DNA from: Kordiimonas gwangyangensis DSM 19435 = JCM 12864
GTDB lineage: Bacteria > Pseudomonadota > Alphaproteobacteria > Sphingomonadales > Kordiimonadaceae
Assembly (NCBI RefSeq): GCF_000375545.1
Contig: NZ_AQXF01000004.1
Location: 124,001 to 188,000 of the forward strand
Reading direction: 5' to 3'
Length of the DNA: 64,000 bases
Shown here: positions 1 to 9,047 of the stretch, one piece after another
Position numbering within the stretch: position 1 is the first letter of the stretch
How the letters are laid out: every line of letters begins with the position of its first letter
Position numbers and translations under genes: made by a program
The notes under the pieces: generated by a model
Database searches by the model: none
The model's input: the letters and a program-made list of their open reading frames with translations, nothing else
What the model was told of the DNA's origin: nothing

Positions 1-2
1 TA

Positions 3-2297
3 AGCGCACAGAACAGCATCTATGAGCTGCCTTGGACCGTCGGTCCCGGCGAGGTGGATATTCCGCACATGCCAGTCACGCTCCGGCTGACTGAAGACGA
101 GGCCATTGTCACCGGTAATGATGCGCTCGATTTCGAGCGGGTTGGCACCGGCGGTTTCACCTTCCGTGCGCCGGCGGTTCTTGTCGGGCTGAATGCCGAG
201 CGGCAGATCACCGACAATGCGTACATCCAGTTCGCGAAGGTCGGTCATGTCATTGATGACGATTGGGAGGAACGCACCAAGCCGCATGCGCTGGTGCAGC
301 TGTTCAATAAGGTACAAAGCCGCGCGAACGCCACTCGGTCCGAGGAGGGGAAACTCTACTTCGATCGTTGGCTCAGGGTGCCTGAACTGGACCCAGAGTT
401 GCAGCAGGTCGAATACGCATTCGAACTGAAGCAGGGCAACGGCGCGACGTGGGTAAATCTGAAGCTGCTGAAGCTGACGCGGGAAGGCTATCTGGCCATA
501 ACCTGGATCGGCACCCAAGCACAGTATGAGATGGCGGCAGAACGCATCCGCACAATTGCGACCAACTTGATCGTGGACGAGGGCGAAAACTACGACGATT
601 TCAAAGCGGGTGACTTAAGGGCAAAAATTAGCGTTGCCAAACTGGTTGAAACCACCCTCTCAGGCAAGACGGTGGACCAGATACGCCAGCAAATGTCATT
701 GCCCGACCTTTCAGGCATTGGCATCAAGCTTGGTATCGCCATCGCTATTCTGGCAGTTGGTGGCCTTATTGGGGTTATCCGCCAGAAGCGGCTACGCTGG
801 CAATATCTGGCGAGTGCAGGTGCATTCCTTGCTATCGCGTGCCTATGGCTCGCTTCTGAACTTCGCGAGAATTGGCGCATTCCAAGCGAATATGAACTTG
901 AGGTCGCTGAGGGCATCGTCAAGGAAGCCCATGTGAACGGCAGAGACCTCAAGATTGAATTGATGGAGCCGGAAATTGCTACAGAGTTTCAGGCGCTGAC
1001 AGGTGAGCAGGCCAAGGAAATTTTCCTTGCCGCCAAGGCCTCCTTCGACACCGGCGCGCGCGTAACCATTAGCTATGTGCCGCCGGGGCATGCCGGTGAT
1101 GCAGCCACGCTTACCGAGTTTTGCAAGGACGATGAGACCTGCGTGCTCTCCTTTGCAGACAGTACAAAGGTGTTTGAACGCATGCAGGATATTTGGCTGG
1201 GTGTCATAGCCTTCGTCTTGGCCTTTGCTGTGATCATGGTCGTTGTCGGGTTGGTTTGGTGGGCGCGGTTGCCCGCTGATAGCAGTGACCGACGCAGCGT
1301 TGATGCCGGGATTGCGGGCGTGCTCGGTCTGCTGTTTCTGTTTGCGGGCGGGCGTGTTGCCTTCCTTGAGCATGCACGTTGGTCTGCTATGCGGGCGGAT
1401 GAGGTTGAGCGGTTCTATAACGACGTCGGATACAATGAGGCTATTGAACAGGCGGACCGTGCGCTGCGCTATGCCACGCTGTCGGACGAGGACCGCAGGG
1501 CCATCCTGAACCGCAAAGCGGACGCCTTGCAGGAGTTCGGGCTTGAGATACATGATGATGCCAAGCAGATGGAAGCACTTGCTATTCTGGAAGGGCTGCA
1601 AGCCGAGGAGCCGGACAACCTGTCCAGGCTCAAGATGATTGGCTATTCGTTCATATACCTCGGCGCATACCCTGAAGCCCTTGCGGTTGGGGAGCGTCTG
1701 GTTGAGCGAGGCGAGCCTTATTGGGGTAATATCCGTATTGCGCTGGTGCACCGGGTGCGCGGCGACTATGCCCAAGCCGAGTCCTTTTACCAGCGCGCCC
1801 ATGACGCCCAGGGCGGTTGGACTGGCATGCCGCTTAATTATCACCGCGCAAAAAATCAGGTACTTGCTGGGGAAAATGAAGCGGCGATTGCTTCGATTGA
1901 GCAGGGCCTGACGCATCAGGAAGACTATTCGTGGGCGTTTGTTTACCGCGCATGTGCAAAAGCAAATATGGGGGACACCGAAGGTGCCAAAGCAGATTAT
2001 GCCAAAGCGCTTGAGATCATGCGAGAGGAGCGCGGAAACAGTTCGACCCCCGACAAGATCTTCCCCTATGAGCAGGAAATTATTGATCTTGCGGCGGCGT
2101 ATGAAGAAGGGCCGGTACCCACACCCGAAGACGGAAATTATTGCACTGCGCATATCGCTGGTGGAGAAACCTTGCGCGAACGCAGCAGTTTGCTGCCAGC
2201 CACCTATATGCCCGCCTATCTGCAGCCTGCAGAGGAGCCTGAAGAGACGTCTGACGAAGTGTCTGAAGAGCCGCGCGAAGATACGGCACAGCCGTAA
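3..2297 (+). CDS. DUF2167-like membrane protein with C-terminal TPR region (5' end outside window)
   Basis: The reading frame is open to the left edge, so the true start lies outside the window; an internal GTG at 54 is not convincing because the frame upstream (ending SAQNSIYELPW) looks like sequence just after a signal-peptide cleavage site. About 764 residues are visible. The first ~200 resemble DUF2167 membrane-anchored proteins (VGPGE, a FAKVGHVIDDDWE-type motif, then GYLAITWIG). Two hydrophobic segments follow (LGIAIAILAVGGLIGVI and YLASAGAFLAIACLWLAS), then a soluble insert, two more membrane segments (around 1195-1260 and 1305-1365) and a soluble tail of repeated helix pairs from about 1430 typical of TPRs (ADRALRYATLSDEDR, AYPEALAVGERLVERG). 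The tail ends in an acidic stretch. The biochemical role of DUF2167 is not known to me. The family call is moderately sure, the fusion architecture is directly seen. Confidence 0.75.
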   Translation, partial: SAQNSIYELPWTVGPGEVDIPHMPVTLRLTEDEAIVTGNDALDFERVGTGGFTFRAPAVLVGLNAERQITDNAYIQFAKVGHVIDDDWEERTKPHALVQLFNKVQSRANATRSEEGKLYFDRWLRVPELDPELQQVEYAFELKQGNGATWVNLKLLKLTREGYLAITWIGTQAQYEMAAERIRTIATNLIVDEGENYDDFKAGDLRAKISVAKLVETTLSGKTVDQIRQQMSLPDLSGIGIKLGIAIAILAVGGLIGVIRQKRLRWQYLASAGAFLAIACLWLASELRENWRIPSEYELEVAEGIVKEAHVNGRDLKIELMEPEIATEFQALTGEQAKEIFLAAKASFDTGARVTISYVPPGHAGDAATLTEFCKDDETCVLSFADSTKVFERMQDIWLGVIAFVLAFAVIMVVVGLVWWARLPADSSDRRSVDAGIAGVLGLLFLFAGGRVAFLEHARWSAMRADEVERFYNDVGYNEAIEQADRALRYATLSDEDRRAILNRKADALQEFGLEIHDDAKQMEALAILEGLQAEEPDNLSRLKMIGYSFIYLGAYPEALAVGERLVERGEPYWGNIRIALVHRVRGDYAQAESFYQRAHDAQGGWTGMPLNYHRAKNQVLAGENEAAIASIEQGLTHQEDYSWAFVYRACAKANMGDTEGAKADYAKALEIMREERGNSSTPDKIFPYEQEIIDLAAAYEEGPVPTPEDGNYCTAHIAGGETLRERSSLLPATYMPAYLQPAEEPEETSDEVSEEPREDTAQP

Positions 2298-2302
2298 AGA
2301 AA

Positions 2303-2328
2303 AAGCACAGCCACGAATGGCTGTGCTT
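2303..2328. terminator. Bidirectional intrinsic terminator between the TPR protein and phytase
   Basis: An 11-bp perfect stem (AAGCACAGCCA / TGGCTGTGCTT) with a 4-base loop lies between two convergent genes. On the minus strand it runs into a TTTTTCTTT tract, so it should best stop phytase transcription; on the plus strand the U-tract is weak. Confidence 0.75.
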
Positions 2329-2352
2329 GTTCAAGGTTTTGGTTTGCTTTGA

Positions 2353-4413
2353 TCAGTCGCGCGGGTTGCGAGCGGTGTATTTCTCGAGGCTGAACTTGTC
2401 GGCGATACGTTCCCACGGCACCAGCTTGAAGTTCTGCCGTTCCTCTGGCGCGATGTTGCGGCCGTCCTGTGCCACAAACACACCGTATGGGAACTGGGCA
2501 CCGAGCGGGGTGCTGATGATATCAAGGCCGTCGGTTTCCGAGGAGCCGTCGATGCCAGCGTCGCTATCCGCGATTACGCGGTAGGAGCCGATGTAGCTGT
2601 GCGGCGCTTCGCGGTCAAAGAGCGCATAGCTGTTGTTGCCCTGGCTCGAGAGCACTATATAGCCTTTTGTGCCTTCACCGTAGTAGATGGACACACCTTC
2701 GAGGTCGTCCTTCAGCGCCGGGTTCGCCTGTGGGTCGGTGATTTTCTCACGGGCGTCGCCGTCTGTGGGCTCGGCACCATATTTCCACAGCGCGACATCT
2801 TCCTCGGCCACATAAAGTGCGCCGGTGTCATCATCGGCGGTGCAGCCCTCGGCCGTGCTGCCGACTTCAAACTCGCGTACCTGTGTGGTTTTCAAGCGGC
2901 CCGATGTGCCTTCATCCAGTTTCCACTGGCGCACGAGGCCGTCTTTCTCGTTGATGAAGACATAGGTGCTGCCGTCCTTCGGGCTCTGGTACAGGCAGAG
3001 GCCGTAGGGGTCCGGCATATTGGTCGGCTGCACGCCGTCCGCGATGTCTGTCATCATGCCGGTGGCATCGTCAATCTCGAAGATGTCGATGCTTTCATGG
3101 GTGCGGTTGCTGGCAACAGCGATGGTGGCCGAGCGGTCACCCAACTTGACGCCGTAGCGCACATCAACGTTGTTCACGCGGCCAACCTCAAGATACTGAT
3201 GCACCTTGCCGTCAAGCGTGTAGCTATAAAGCCCGCCCTGCTTGTTGGTGCCGATGATCAGGCTTTTGGCAGGGTCCGTCGGGTGTACCCAGATGGCAGG
3301 GTCGTCCGCCGCGTCACCGCCGTCCGCGACCGGTGCGGTCTCAAGGCTTGGCTTGACGAGCGCGAATTTAGCCGTCGGGTCCTCGCCCGCTGATGCTTTC
3401 AGCTTGCTGAAGCCAAAGGCATCCGCAAGCGTCGTCATGCTCACAAGTTTGAAGTTGGTGGCATCGTCGCCATTGTCTTCATCCGCGAGCGCGAGATAGC
3501 CGCCACCGGCGGACAGCGCACCGGCGTTGTCCACACCGTCCACATTGCCCGCGCCTTTAAAGCTGGTCTGGCCGATGAAACGGTGCTCATCTTCAACGTC
3601 ATAGAGGTTGATCATGCTGCTTTCGACATCGGAGGCGAACAGCACGGTCTGGCCAGCAGCTGTGCGGTGAAGTGCAAGGCCACCCACTTCGCCGGTGAAG
3701 TGGCCGAATTTCACCACGTCGATCAGCTCCGGTACCGTGTCGGCCTCAACGTCCGCGTCAAAGCGCCAGACACCGACGGCTTCTTCCGTCACATAAAGAT
3801 TGTTGCGCTTGCTGTCCGCGACACAGAATTTTGGTTCTGAACCCACTTGCAGTTTGCGGGTGAGCCGGCTTTTAAGTGCACCGTTGGCGCCTTTGGTGAT
3901 GGCCCACTGTTCAATCTGGCCGCTGCTGGTGAGCAGGAAGGCGTAGCTTTCGCCGTCAAGCGGGCTCGTGTAGGCACACATGCCTTCAAGAAGCGCGTCT
4001 GTTTTCACAATAGCTTGCTGGGTGGGCACAAGCGCGCCGTCCCTCACCACAAAGCCGTTCACTTGGCTTACCGACGTATCAAGCGCGAGCGCGAGCGGGC
4101 CGTCGCCGTCACCATAACGGCCGATCAGGCTGATGGCTTCAATCTCGCCGCCGCCCGCATGGCCAAGCGTCTGGCCGTCCGGGCCATAAAGCTCAAGGCC
4201 GTCTTCAATCGCGCCGATTATATAGCCGCTGCCGGGCCACGCCATGGCCGCTGCCGCGCTATCGGATGCGCTGGGCGCGGTTTCCATGGCAACGGCAAGG
4301 CTTTGGCCTGCCGGTTCCTGTGACGCTGGTTGTTCTTTTGGCTGGTCGTCACCCGGCGTGCAGGCGGCGAGGCCGATGGCAACAATAGCCATCATCTGGC
4401 GGTTCATTTTCAT
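2353..4413 (-). CDS. Secreted tandem beta-propeller phytase (3-phytase family), lipoprotein
   Basis: Predicted to remove phosphates from phytate (myo-inositol hexakisphosphate) at the cell surface or in the periplasm. The 686-residue protein begins with a lipoprotein signal (lipobox LAAC, Cys18). It carries two related propeller regions: an N-terminal divergent copy (about residues 55-345) and a C-terminal copy from about residue 365 with the family hallmark DAADDPAIWVHP, then NNVDVRYG, ASNRTHESIDIF, STAEGCTADDDTGALYVAEE, DLEGVSIYYG and SSETDGLDIISTPLG. Single-domain Bacillus phytases are about 380 residues, so this is the dual-domain form. The N-terminal copy lacks the DDPAIW motif and probably has low activity of its own. 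It is divergent from a TonB receptor with a shared control region holding the RpiR-type palindrome. Family call is firm; the phytate substrate is from family knowledge. Confidence 0.92.
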   Translation of the reverse strand: MKMNRQMMAIVAIGLAACTPGDDQPKEQPASQEPAGQSLAVAMETAPSASDSAAAAMAWPGSGYIIGAIEDGLELYGPDGQTLGHAGGGEIEAISLIGRYGDGDGPLALALDTSVSQVNGFVVRDGALVPTQQAIVKTDALLEGMCAYTSPLDGESYAFLLTSSGQIEQWAITKGANGALKSRLTRKLQVGSEPKFCVADSKRNNLYVTEEAVGVWRFDADVEADTVPELIDVVKFGHFTGEVGGLALHRTAAGQTVLFASDVESSMINLYDVEDEHRFIGQTSFKGAGNVDGVDNAGALSAGGGYLALADEDNGDDATNFKLVSMTTLADAFGFSKLKASAGEDPTAKFALVKPSLETAPVADGGDAADDPAIWVHPTDPAKSLIIGTNKQGGLYSYTLDGKVHQYLEVGRVNNVDVRYGVKLGDRSATIAVASNRTHESIDIFEIDDATGMMTDIADGVQPTNMPDPYGLCLYQSPKDGSTYVFINEKDGLVRQWKLDEGTSGRLKTTQVREFEVGSTAEGCTADDDTGALYVAEEDVALWKYGAEPTDGDAREKITDPQANPALKDDLEGVSIYYGEGTKGYIVLSSQGNNSYALFDREAPHSYIGSYRVIADSDAGIDGSSETDGLDIISTPLGAQFPYGVFVAQDGRNIAPEERQNFKLVPWERIADKFSLEKYTARNPRD

Positions 4414-4506
4414 GAGTGCCTCTCCCTAAATTGGCTTCCCTCTGGCCAAGATATGTGACCTATTCCGCCGGTTTCAAGACAAAAAAGAGGAAAAATTTCA
4501 TTTATG

Positions 4507-4534
4507 TTGAAAAAAAGAATATAAATTCTATAAT
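4507..4534 (+). promoter_or_regulatory. Promoter of TonB receptor with RpiR-type operator between -35 and -10
   Basis: TTGAAA (4507-4512), a 16-base spacer and TATAAT (4529-4534). The spacer is almost filled by AGAATATAAATTCT (4516-4529), an AGAA-N6-TTCT near-palindrome that recurs at three other intergenic regions of the inositol locus. Repressor bound here would block RNA polymerase. The same site lies upstream of the divergent phytase gene. Confidence 0.65.
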
Positions 4535-4672
4535 GCAATGAACGGAAGGGCGTTCCTAAGCAGTTGGGATGGTCGTTATCCGAGGGAAGGAACATGCTGC
4601 CTCTTATAGGTCTGGGGTGGCTGTTGGAGATACTGCAAAACGAATCCATAGTGGGAACCTGGGGAGGTTTTT

Positions 4673-6952
4673 ATGACATACGCATTACAAAGGCGCAGAC
4701 TTTTGTGCTCCTGTATGCTTTTGGCGCTTGCGCCAGCTGCGTACGCACAGGAAGCAGATACAAGTAATACTGACACCACCAAGGACATGAGCCTTGAAGA
4801 AATTGTGGTCACCGGCCAGATTGTTACGCGGAACCGCACATCGTCGGTTGCGCCTGAACTGACGTACGACACCGAGTTTTTCCAGAAGTTTGAGCCTATT
4901 TCGGCGGGGGACATGCTCAAGCGTGTGCCGGGCGTGGCGTTCACCAGTGACATCGGTGAATATGATGCGCCGCAGATGCGCGGCATGGCAGACGGTTTCA
5001 CGCAGGTGCTGATCAATGGCCGTCCCGTTCCGGGGGCGGGCAATGACCGCACCGTGCTGGTGGACCGTATTCCGGCAGAGATTATTGAGCGTATCGAGAT
5101 TATCCGTAGCCCCGGCGCTGATATTGATAGTCAGGGTGTGGGCGGCACCATCAATATCATCCTGAAGGAAGGCACGACACTTCCGGAAGGGGGTTCGGTG
5201 CGGGCAAGCGCGCTTTATTCCGCGAAGGACAAGGAATTGCGCGGCGCGGGTGCGATCTCATACGCGGGCCGCAGCGACAATGACCGCATGTTCTATTCGG
5301 TTACCGCCAACATCCAGCAGCGTTTCAACGCCAAGAAGTTTGTTGAAGAGAAAATCGTTGCAGGTGACTTCCCGAACTCATTTGATGGCCGTGACCTCTT
5401 CTCGCCCGATGATTTCAATGCGTCCGTGGCCGACGGCCGCGCGACCCAGCTTGATAGCCGCGAGAATCTGGACATTTCGCTGAACGCGGACGTTACCTTC
5501 AAAGTTGGTGACGAAGGTGAATTCCGCCTCGATGGCTTTTTTATCGACACCAACCGCGATGAGCGTGAAGACGGTAGCGAGTGGGAGCGCGACGACGGTG
5601 TTCTGGTTGGCGACAAGGTGACGACGCAGGACACGGAAATCCGCCAGAAAAGTTATGGCCTGAGCGGGCTTTATGAAGGCCGCATGTCAGACGTGACCAG
5701 CTTTGACGCCATGGTGCGCTACAGCCGGTTCGATAACACGGAAGACCAGTACGACCGCGAATTCGGCTTCGACGACGGCGAAGAAAGCCTTGATGACCGC
5801 GAGCGCGAACTGGTGACGAGCGTCGATAAGGAATTTGCCGCTGACTTTGGCCTCAAGCACGAGTTTGAAGGCATGACGCTCAAATACGGTGCGGCGGCCA
5901 AATTCAAAAAACGCGACTATGGCCTCACGCTTATGGAAGCGGATGATGATGGCAATCTCTCTGTTGAGAGCGACAGCATGTTTGCGGTCAAGGAAAACCG
6001 CTATGACGGTTTCCTCGTCAGCGAGTGGGAACTGGGCACTGGCACAACGGTGGAAGCGGGTATGCGGCTTGAACATACCAAAACCAACGTGAACGCAATT
6101 GGTGCCGGTGAAACCTCAAACTCCGTCACGCTTTTGAACCCGTCCCTGCACTTCCAGCAGGATCTGGGTGAGAAGGGGCAATTGCGCCTCAGCGTGGCAC
6201 GCACGGTCAGGCGGCCAACCTTTGACCAGCTTGTGCCTGCGGAACTGACGGACGAGCCGGACGATGATGATGTCACCATCGGTAACCCGGACCTCGCGAT
6301 GGAGAAATCCTGGGGCCTTGATGTGGGCTATGAGCACACCCTGCCGCAAAACGGTATCCTTGGCCTCAACTTCTTCTACCGCAAGGTATCTGACCTGTCG
6401 CAGCTCGTGCGCATTGGCGACACGGAAGACGGTGGGCTTTATAGCTACGACAATGTGGGCAACGGCAAAACCTACGGGATCGAGATGGACATCAGTACAC
6501 CGCTTGTCTTCCTCGGCCTTGATGAGACGGGCTTCTTCGCCAACTACACCCGCATCTGGTCCAGCCGGTATGACGAGTTCCTGCAGCAGGACGTGCGGTT
6601 CAATCACCAGCCGAAATATGTCTACAACTTCGGTGTGACGCAGAACTTCCCGAGTATTGAGGCCACAACCGGCTTCAGCTACCAGAAACAGGGCCTCGCG
6701 CGCAGTGTGTTCTACGCCGAGATCGAGGACCAATATTATGGCGGCAATCTGGAACTCTTTGTCGAGAAGCGCTTTGACTTCGGCCTCGTGCTGCGCCTGA
6801 CGGCCAACAACGTGCTGAACGCGGAAAGCAACCAGGCGGAACGCAACTTCGACAGCCTCGAAGATATGCGCGCCGGCATCGTGGACGAGTTTGAAGTGGA
6901 GCGGGAAAAGTCGACCCGCGTCTTCCTTCTGACCGCGCGGTATAATTTCTAG
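4673..6952 (+). CDS. TonB-dependent outer-membrane receptor (phytase-linked)
   Basis: A 759-residue receptor with signal peptide (cleavage after APAAYAQ), a TonB box (SLEEIVVTGQ), a plug domain (GDMLKRVPGVAF, QMRGMADGFTQVLINGRP, IERIEIIRSPGADIDSQG, GGTINIILKE) and a C-terminal beta-barrel ending in a Phe (LLTARYNF), as outer-membrane proteins do. It has a strong Shine-Dalgarno (GGGGAGG) just before the ATG at 4673. It is divergent from the phytase and controlled by a promoter whose spacer holds the inositol-type operator. I infer that it imports phytate or lower inositol phosphates; in other bacteria beta-propeller phytase genes are also often found next to TonB receptors. The substrate is not readable from the sequence. 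Confidence 0.9.
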   Translation: MTYALQRRRLLCSCMLLALAPAAYAQEADTSNTDTTKDMSLEEIVVTGQIVTRNRTSSVAPELTYDTEFFQKFEPISAGDMLKRVPGVAFTSDIGEYDAPQMRGMADGFTQVLINGRPVPGAGNDRTVLVDRIPAEIIERIEIIRSPGADIDSQGVGGTINIILKEGTTLPEGGSVRASALYSAKDKELRGAGAISYAGRSDNDRMFYSVTANIQQRFNAKKFVEEKIVAGDFPNSFDGRDLFSPDDFNASVADGRATQLDSRENLDISLNADVTFKVGDEGEFRLDGFFIDTNRDEREDGSEWERDDGVLVGDKVTTQDTEIRQKSYGLSGLYEGRMSDVTSFDAMVRYSRFDNTEDQYDREFGFDDGEESLDDRERELVTSVDKEFAADFGLKHEFEGMTLKYGAAAKFKKRDYGLTLMEADDDGNLSVESDSMFAVKENRYDGFLVSEWELGTGTTVEAGMRLEHTKTNVNAIGAGETSNSVTLLNPSLHFQQDLGEKGQLRLSVARTVRRPTFDQLVPAELTDEPDDDDVTIGNPDLAMEKSWGLDVGYEHTLPQNGILGLNFFYRKVSDLSQLVRIGDTEDGGLYSYDNVGNGKTYGIEMDISTPLVFLGLDETGFFANYTRIWSSRYDEFLQQDVRFNHQPKYVYNFGVTQNFPSIEATTGFSYQKQGLARSVFYAEIEDQYYGGNLELFVEKRFDFGLVLRLTANNVLNAESNQAERNFDSLEDMRAGIVDEFEVEREKSTRVFLLTARYNF

Positions 6953-6996
6953 GATACTCCCTTCCAAATGTGCTTTGGGGCACAATTCGGAAACTT

Positions 6997-7024
6997 CGGG
7001 TCGGTTCGCCGACCCGTTTTTTTT
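6997..7024 (+). terminator. Intrinsic terminator of the TonB receptor gene
   Basis: CGGGTCGG-TTCG-CCGACCCG, an 8-bp GC-rich stem with a stable UUCG tetraloop, followed by eight T. Textbook Rho-independent terminator 45 bases after the stop codon. Confidence 0.93.
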
Positions 7025-7040
7025 GATGCTTAACGCAAAT

Positions 7041-7072
7041 AAAAAAAGACCGGCACCAAGTGGCGCCGGTCT
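7041..7072 (-). terminator. Intrinsic terminator of iolG
   Basis: Read on the minus strand: AGACCGGC, a 10-base loop, GCCGGTCT and then seven T. It lies just after the iolG stop and faces the receptor terminator. Confidence 0.88.
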
Positions 7073-7095
7073 CTCTTGATGTTTATCTCAGCTGC

Positions 7096-8085
7096 TTAGA
7101 GCGCGACGGTAATGCCCTCACGGAAGGACTTCGCTGCCGCTTCGGCGAGGATCAGCGCCTTGTGCCCGTCTTCGCCTGTTGTGAGCGGCGCGGTGCGGCC
7201 GTCCAGAATGTCGCGAAAGTGTGCCGCTTCCCGCTCGTACGCCTGTGCGTAGCGCTCAAGGAAGAAATGTTGGATCTTGTCGTCCCGTTCGCCTGCGCCG
7301 GTGTTCAGCCGCACGCTGCTCTCAAGTCGGTTACCCGCGCTGACCATGCCGCCACTGCCGTGCACCTCAATGCGCTGGTCATAGCCGTATACCGCGCGGC
7401 GGCTGTTCGATATCTGGCACAGTTTGCCCGATGCTGTGCGCAGCATGACCATGGCGCTGTCCACGTCGCCTGCGGTGGCGATATCGGGATCAACAAGGCA
7501 ACTGGCCTGTGCGGTGACATGGGTGGGCTCCTCACCGAGTAACCAGCGCGCCATATCAAGGTCATGGATCATCATGTCCTTGAACAGACCGCCGCTTGTT
7601 TTGATGTAGGACACCGGGGGTGGGCCGGGGTCACGGCTGGTGATTTGTACCATTTCCACCCGGCCGACGCTGCCGTCGTCGATTCGCGCCTTGAGCGCGG
7701 CGAAATCCGGATCATAACGGCGGTTGAAACCAAGCAGGAGCGGTGTGCCCGCATCTTTCGCCTTCGCAATCGCTTCTGCTGTGCGCATGAGGTCAAGGTC
7801 GACCGGCTTTTCGCAGAAAATGGCTTTGCCGGCACCGGCGGCCCGCTCAATCAGGTCGGCGTGGGTGTTGGTGGCGCTCGCGATCACCACACCGTGCACG
7901 GCCTTGTCTGCCAGTGCGGTATCAAGGTCTGTGACCGCCGCACCCAGCTCATCCGCGAGGCTTTTTGCGGCATCTGCCACCGGGTCCACGACATATTTGA
8001 GCGCAAGGCCCGGTGTCGCCGCGAGATTGCCCGCGTGAATGCGCCCGATGCGGCCCGCGCCGATCAGGCAAATACCATGGGTCAT
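7096..8085 (-). CDS. iolG: Inositol 2-dehydrogenase (Gfo/Idh/MocA family)
   Basis: Oxidises myo-inositol to 2-keto-myo-inositol (scyllo-inosose) with NAD+, the first step of the Iol pathway. The 329 residues begin with a Rossmann motif (GAGRIGRIHAGNL, about residues 7-19), carry the family EKPVDLD motif with the catalytic Lys near residue 93, and have the D-x3-H pair in KDMMIHDLDMARWL near residues 167-171. Length matches the family. It is divergent from iolB; the 149-base gap holds two candidate RpiR operators. The overall similarity to alphaproteobacterial inositol 2-dehydrogenases and the position next to iolBCDE make myo-inositol the likely substrate. A related dehydrogenase sits at 13735-14874, so the division of labour between stereoisomers is not certain. 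Confidence 0.9.
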   Translation of the reverse strand: MTHGICLIGAGRIGRIHAGNLAATPGLALKYVVDPVADAAKSLADELGAAVTDLDTALADKAVHGVVIASATNTHADLIERAAGAGKAIFCEKPVDLDLMRTAEAIAKAKDAGTPLLLGFNRRYDPDFAALKARIDDGSVGRVEMVQITSRDPGPPPVSYIKTSGGLFKDMMIHDLDMARWLLGEEPTHVTAQASCLVDPDIATAGDVDSAMVMLRTASGKLCQISNSRRAVYGYDQRIEVHGSGGMVSAGNRLESSVRLNTGAGERDDKIQHFFLERYAQAYEREAAHFRDILDGRTAPLTTGEDGHKALILAEAAAKSFREGITVAL

Positions 8086-8115
8086 GTTGGTTTCCCTCCC
8101 AAAAATTTACAAAAC

Positions 8116-8161
8116 AGAATTAAAATTCTTGACCTATTGCTAAAATAGAATAAATATTTCT
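8116..8161. promoter_or_regulatory. Pair of candidate RpiR/IolR operators and iolB promoter
   Basis: AGAATTAAAATTCT (8116-8129, AGAA-N6-TTCT) and AGAATAAATATTTCT (8147-8161, AGAA-N7-TTCT) are about three helical turns apart. Between them TTGACC (8129-8134) is a good -35 for iolB, with a weak TAAATA-like -10 covered by the second site. The first site overlaps the -35. The region serves both iolG and iolB. Confidence 0.6.
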
Positions 8162-8234
8162 TTCCGTAAATGGTAATTACATACCAAGGTCATTTTGCAC
8201 AGTAATATGTGCGTCAGTCTACCGGGGAGGGCTC

Positions 8235-9047
8235 ATGTTTGAGCATATCACGAACCACAGGGATGGTTTCGCGATGGGATATACCACCATCACGGACCAT
8301 GCAGACGTAAACGAGCCAACAGGTATTGGCGTTTCGGTCTGGCGATTCCGGGCTGGCGAAAGCACGACGGTGCATTTTGAAAACGAATCCGCCTGGCTTC
8401 TCATGGACGGCAAGGTCACCCTTGGCGTGGACGGCAAGCTGTTCCGCTGGTCGCGGGCCTCGCTGTTTGACGAGCATCCGTCCTGCATCCACGGCGCGAA
8501 GGGCGTGACGGTGGAAATTACCGCGGAGACGGATGCCGAGTTCACCATCTACCAGTGTGACAACGAGGCAAAGTTCCCGACCGAGATTTATGAGCCGGAC
8601 GCAGGGGTGGACGAGCCGCGCGGCAAGGGCCAGGTTGGCGGCACATGCCTTCGTTTTGTGCGCACCATTTTTGACGACACCAATTCATCGCCCGATGCGC
8701 AGCTTGTGCTCGGTGAAGTGATCACCATGCCGGGCAAATGGTCGTCCTATCCGCCGCACCACCACGCACAGCCCGAGATTTACCATTACCGCTTCACCGA
8801 CCCGCGCGGTTGGGGGCATGGCGAGCTGGATGAAGACGTGCTCAAGATCCGCCCTAATGACAGCGTGCGCATCATGGATGAGAAGACCCATGCGCAGGTC
8901 GCGGCGCCCGGCTACGGCATGTATTACGCCTGGGTGATCCGCCACCTGCCGGACAGTCGCTACGGCATCCCGCACTTTGTTGAAGAACATGCCTGGACCA
9001 TGGAGAAGGACGCCGATTTCTGGCAACCCAAAGGGATCACCTTATGA
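8235..9047 (+). CDS. iolB: 5-deoxy-glucuronate isomerase
   Basis: Converts 5-deoxy-glucuronate to 5-dehydro-2-deoxy-gluconate in myo-inositol catabolism. The 270-residue protein has the two cupin halves of the KduI/IolB family; the second half carries the metal-binding pattern PPHHHAQPEIYHYRF (about residues 172-186), and a His in FVEEHAW near the C-terminus completes the site. The ATG at 8235 has an ideal GGGGAGGG Shine-Dalgarno. It is the first gene of an iolB-iolC-iolD-iolE operon with overlapping genes: its stop overlaps the iolC start by 4 bases (ATGA). Confidence 0.95.
   Translation: MFEHITNHRDGFAMGYTTITDHADVNEPTGIGVSVWRFRAGESTTVHFENESAWLLMDGKVTLGVDGKLFRWSRASLFDEHPSCIHGAKGVTVEITAETDAEFTIYQCDNEAKFPTEIYEPDAGVDEPRGKGQVGGTCLRFVRTIFDDTNSSPDAQLVLGEVITMPGKWSSYPPHHHAQPEIYHYRFTDPRGWGHGELDEDVLKIRPNDSVRIMDEKTHAQVAAPGYGMYYAWVIRHLPDSRYGIPHFVEEHAWTMEKDADFWQPKGITL

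Noticed and set aside
843-2153. A 436-codon open frame on the minus strand inside the DUF2167-TPR gene
   Set aside because: No start signal and no recognisable protein features; it mirrors the codon use of the plus-strand gene, as long antisense frames in GC-rich genes do.
4489-4499. Extra RpiR site GGAAAAATTTC near the phytase start
   Set aside because: The spacing is N4, not N6 or N7, in an A/T run where such a match is expected by chance.
6116-6985. A minus-strand frame within the TonB receptor
   Set aside because: It is a shadow of the receptor codons; the receptor has full plug and barrel motifs.
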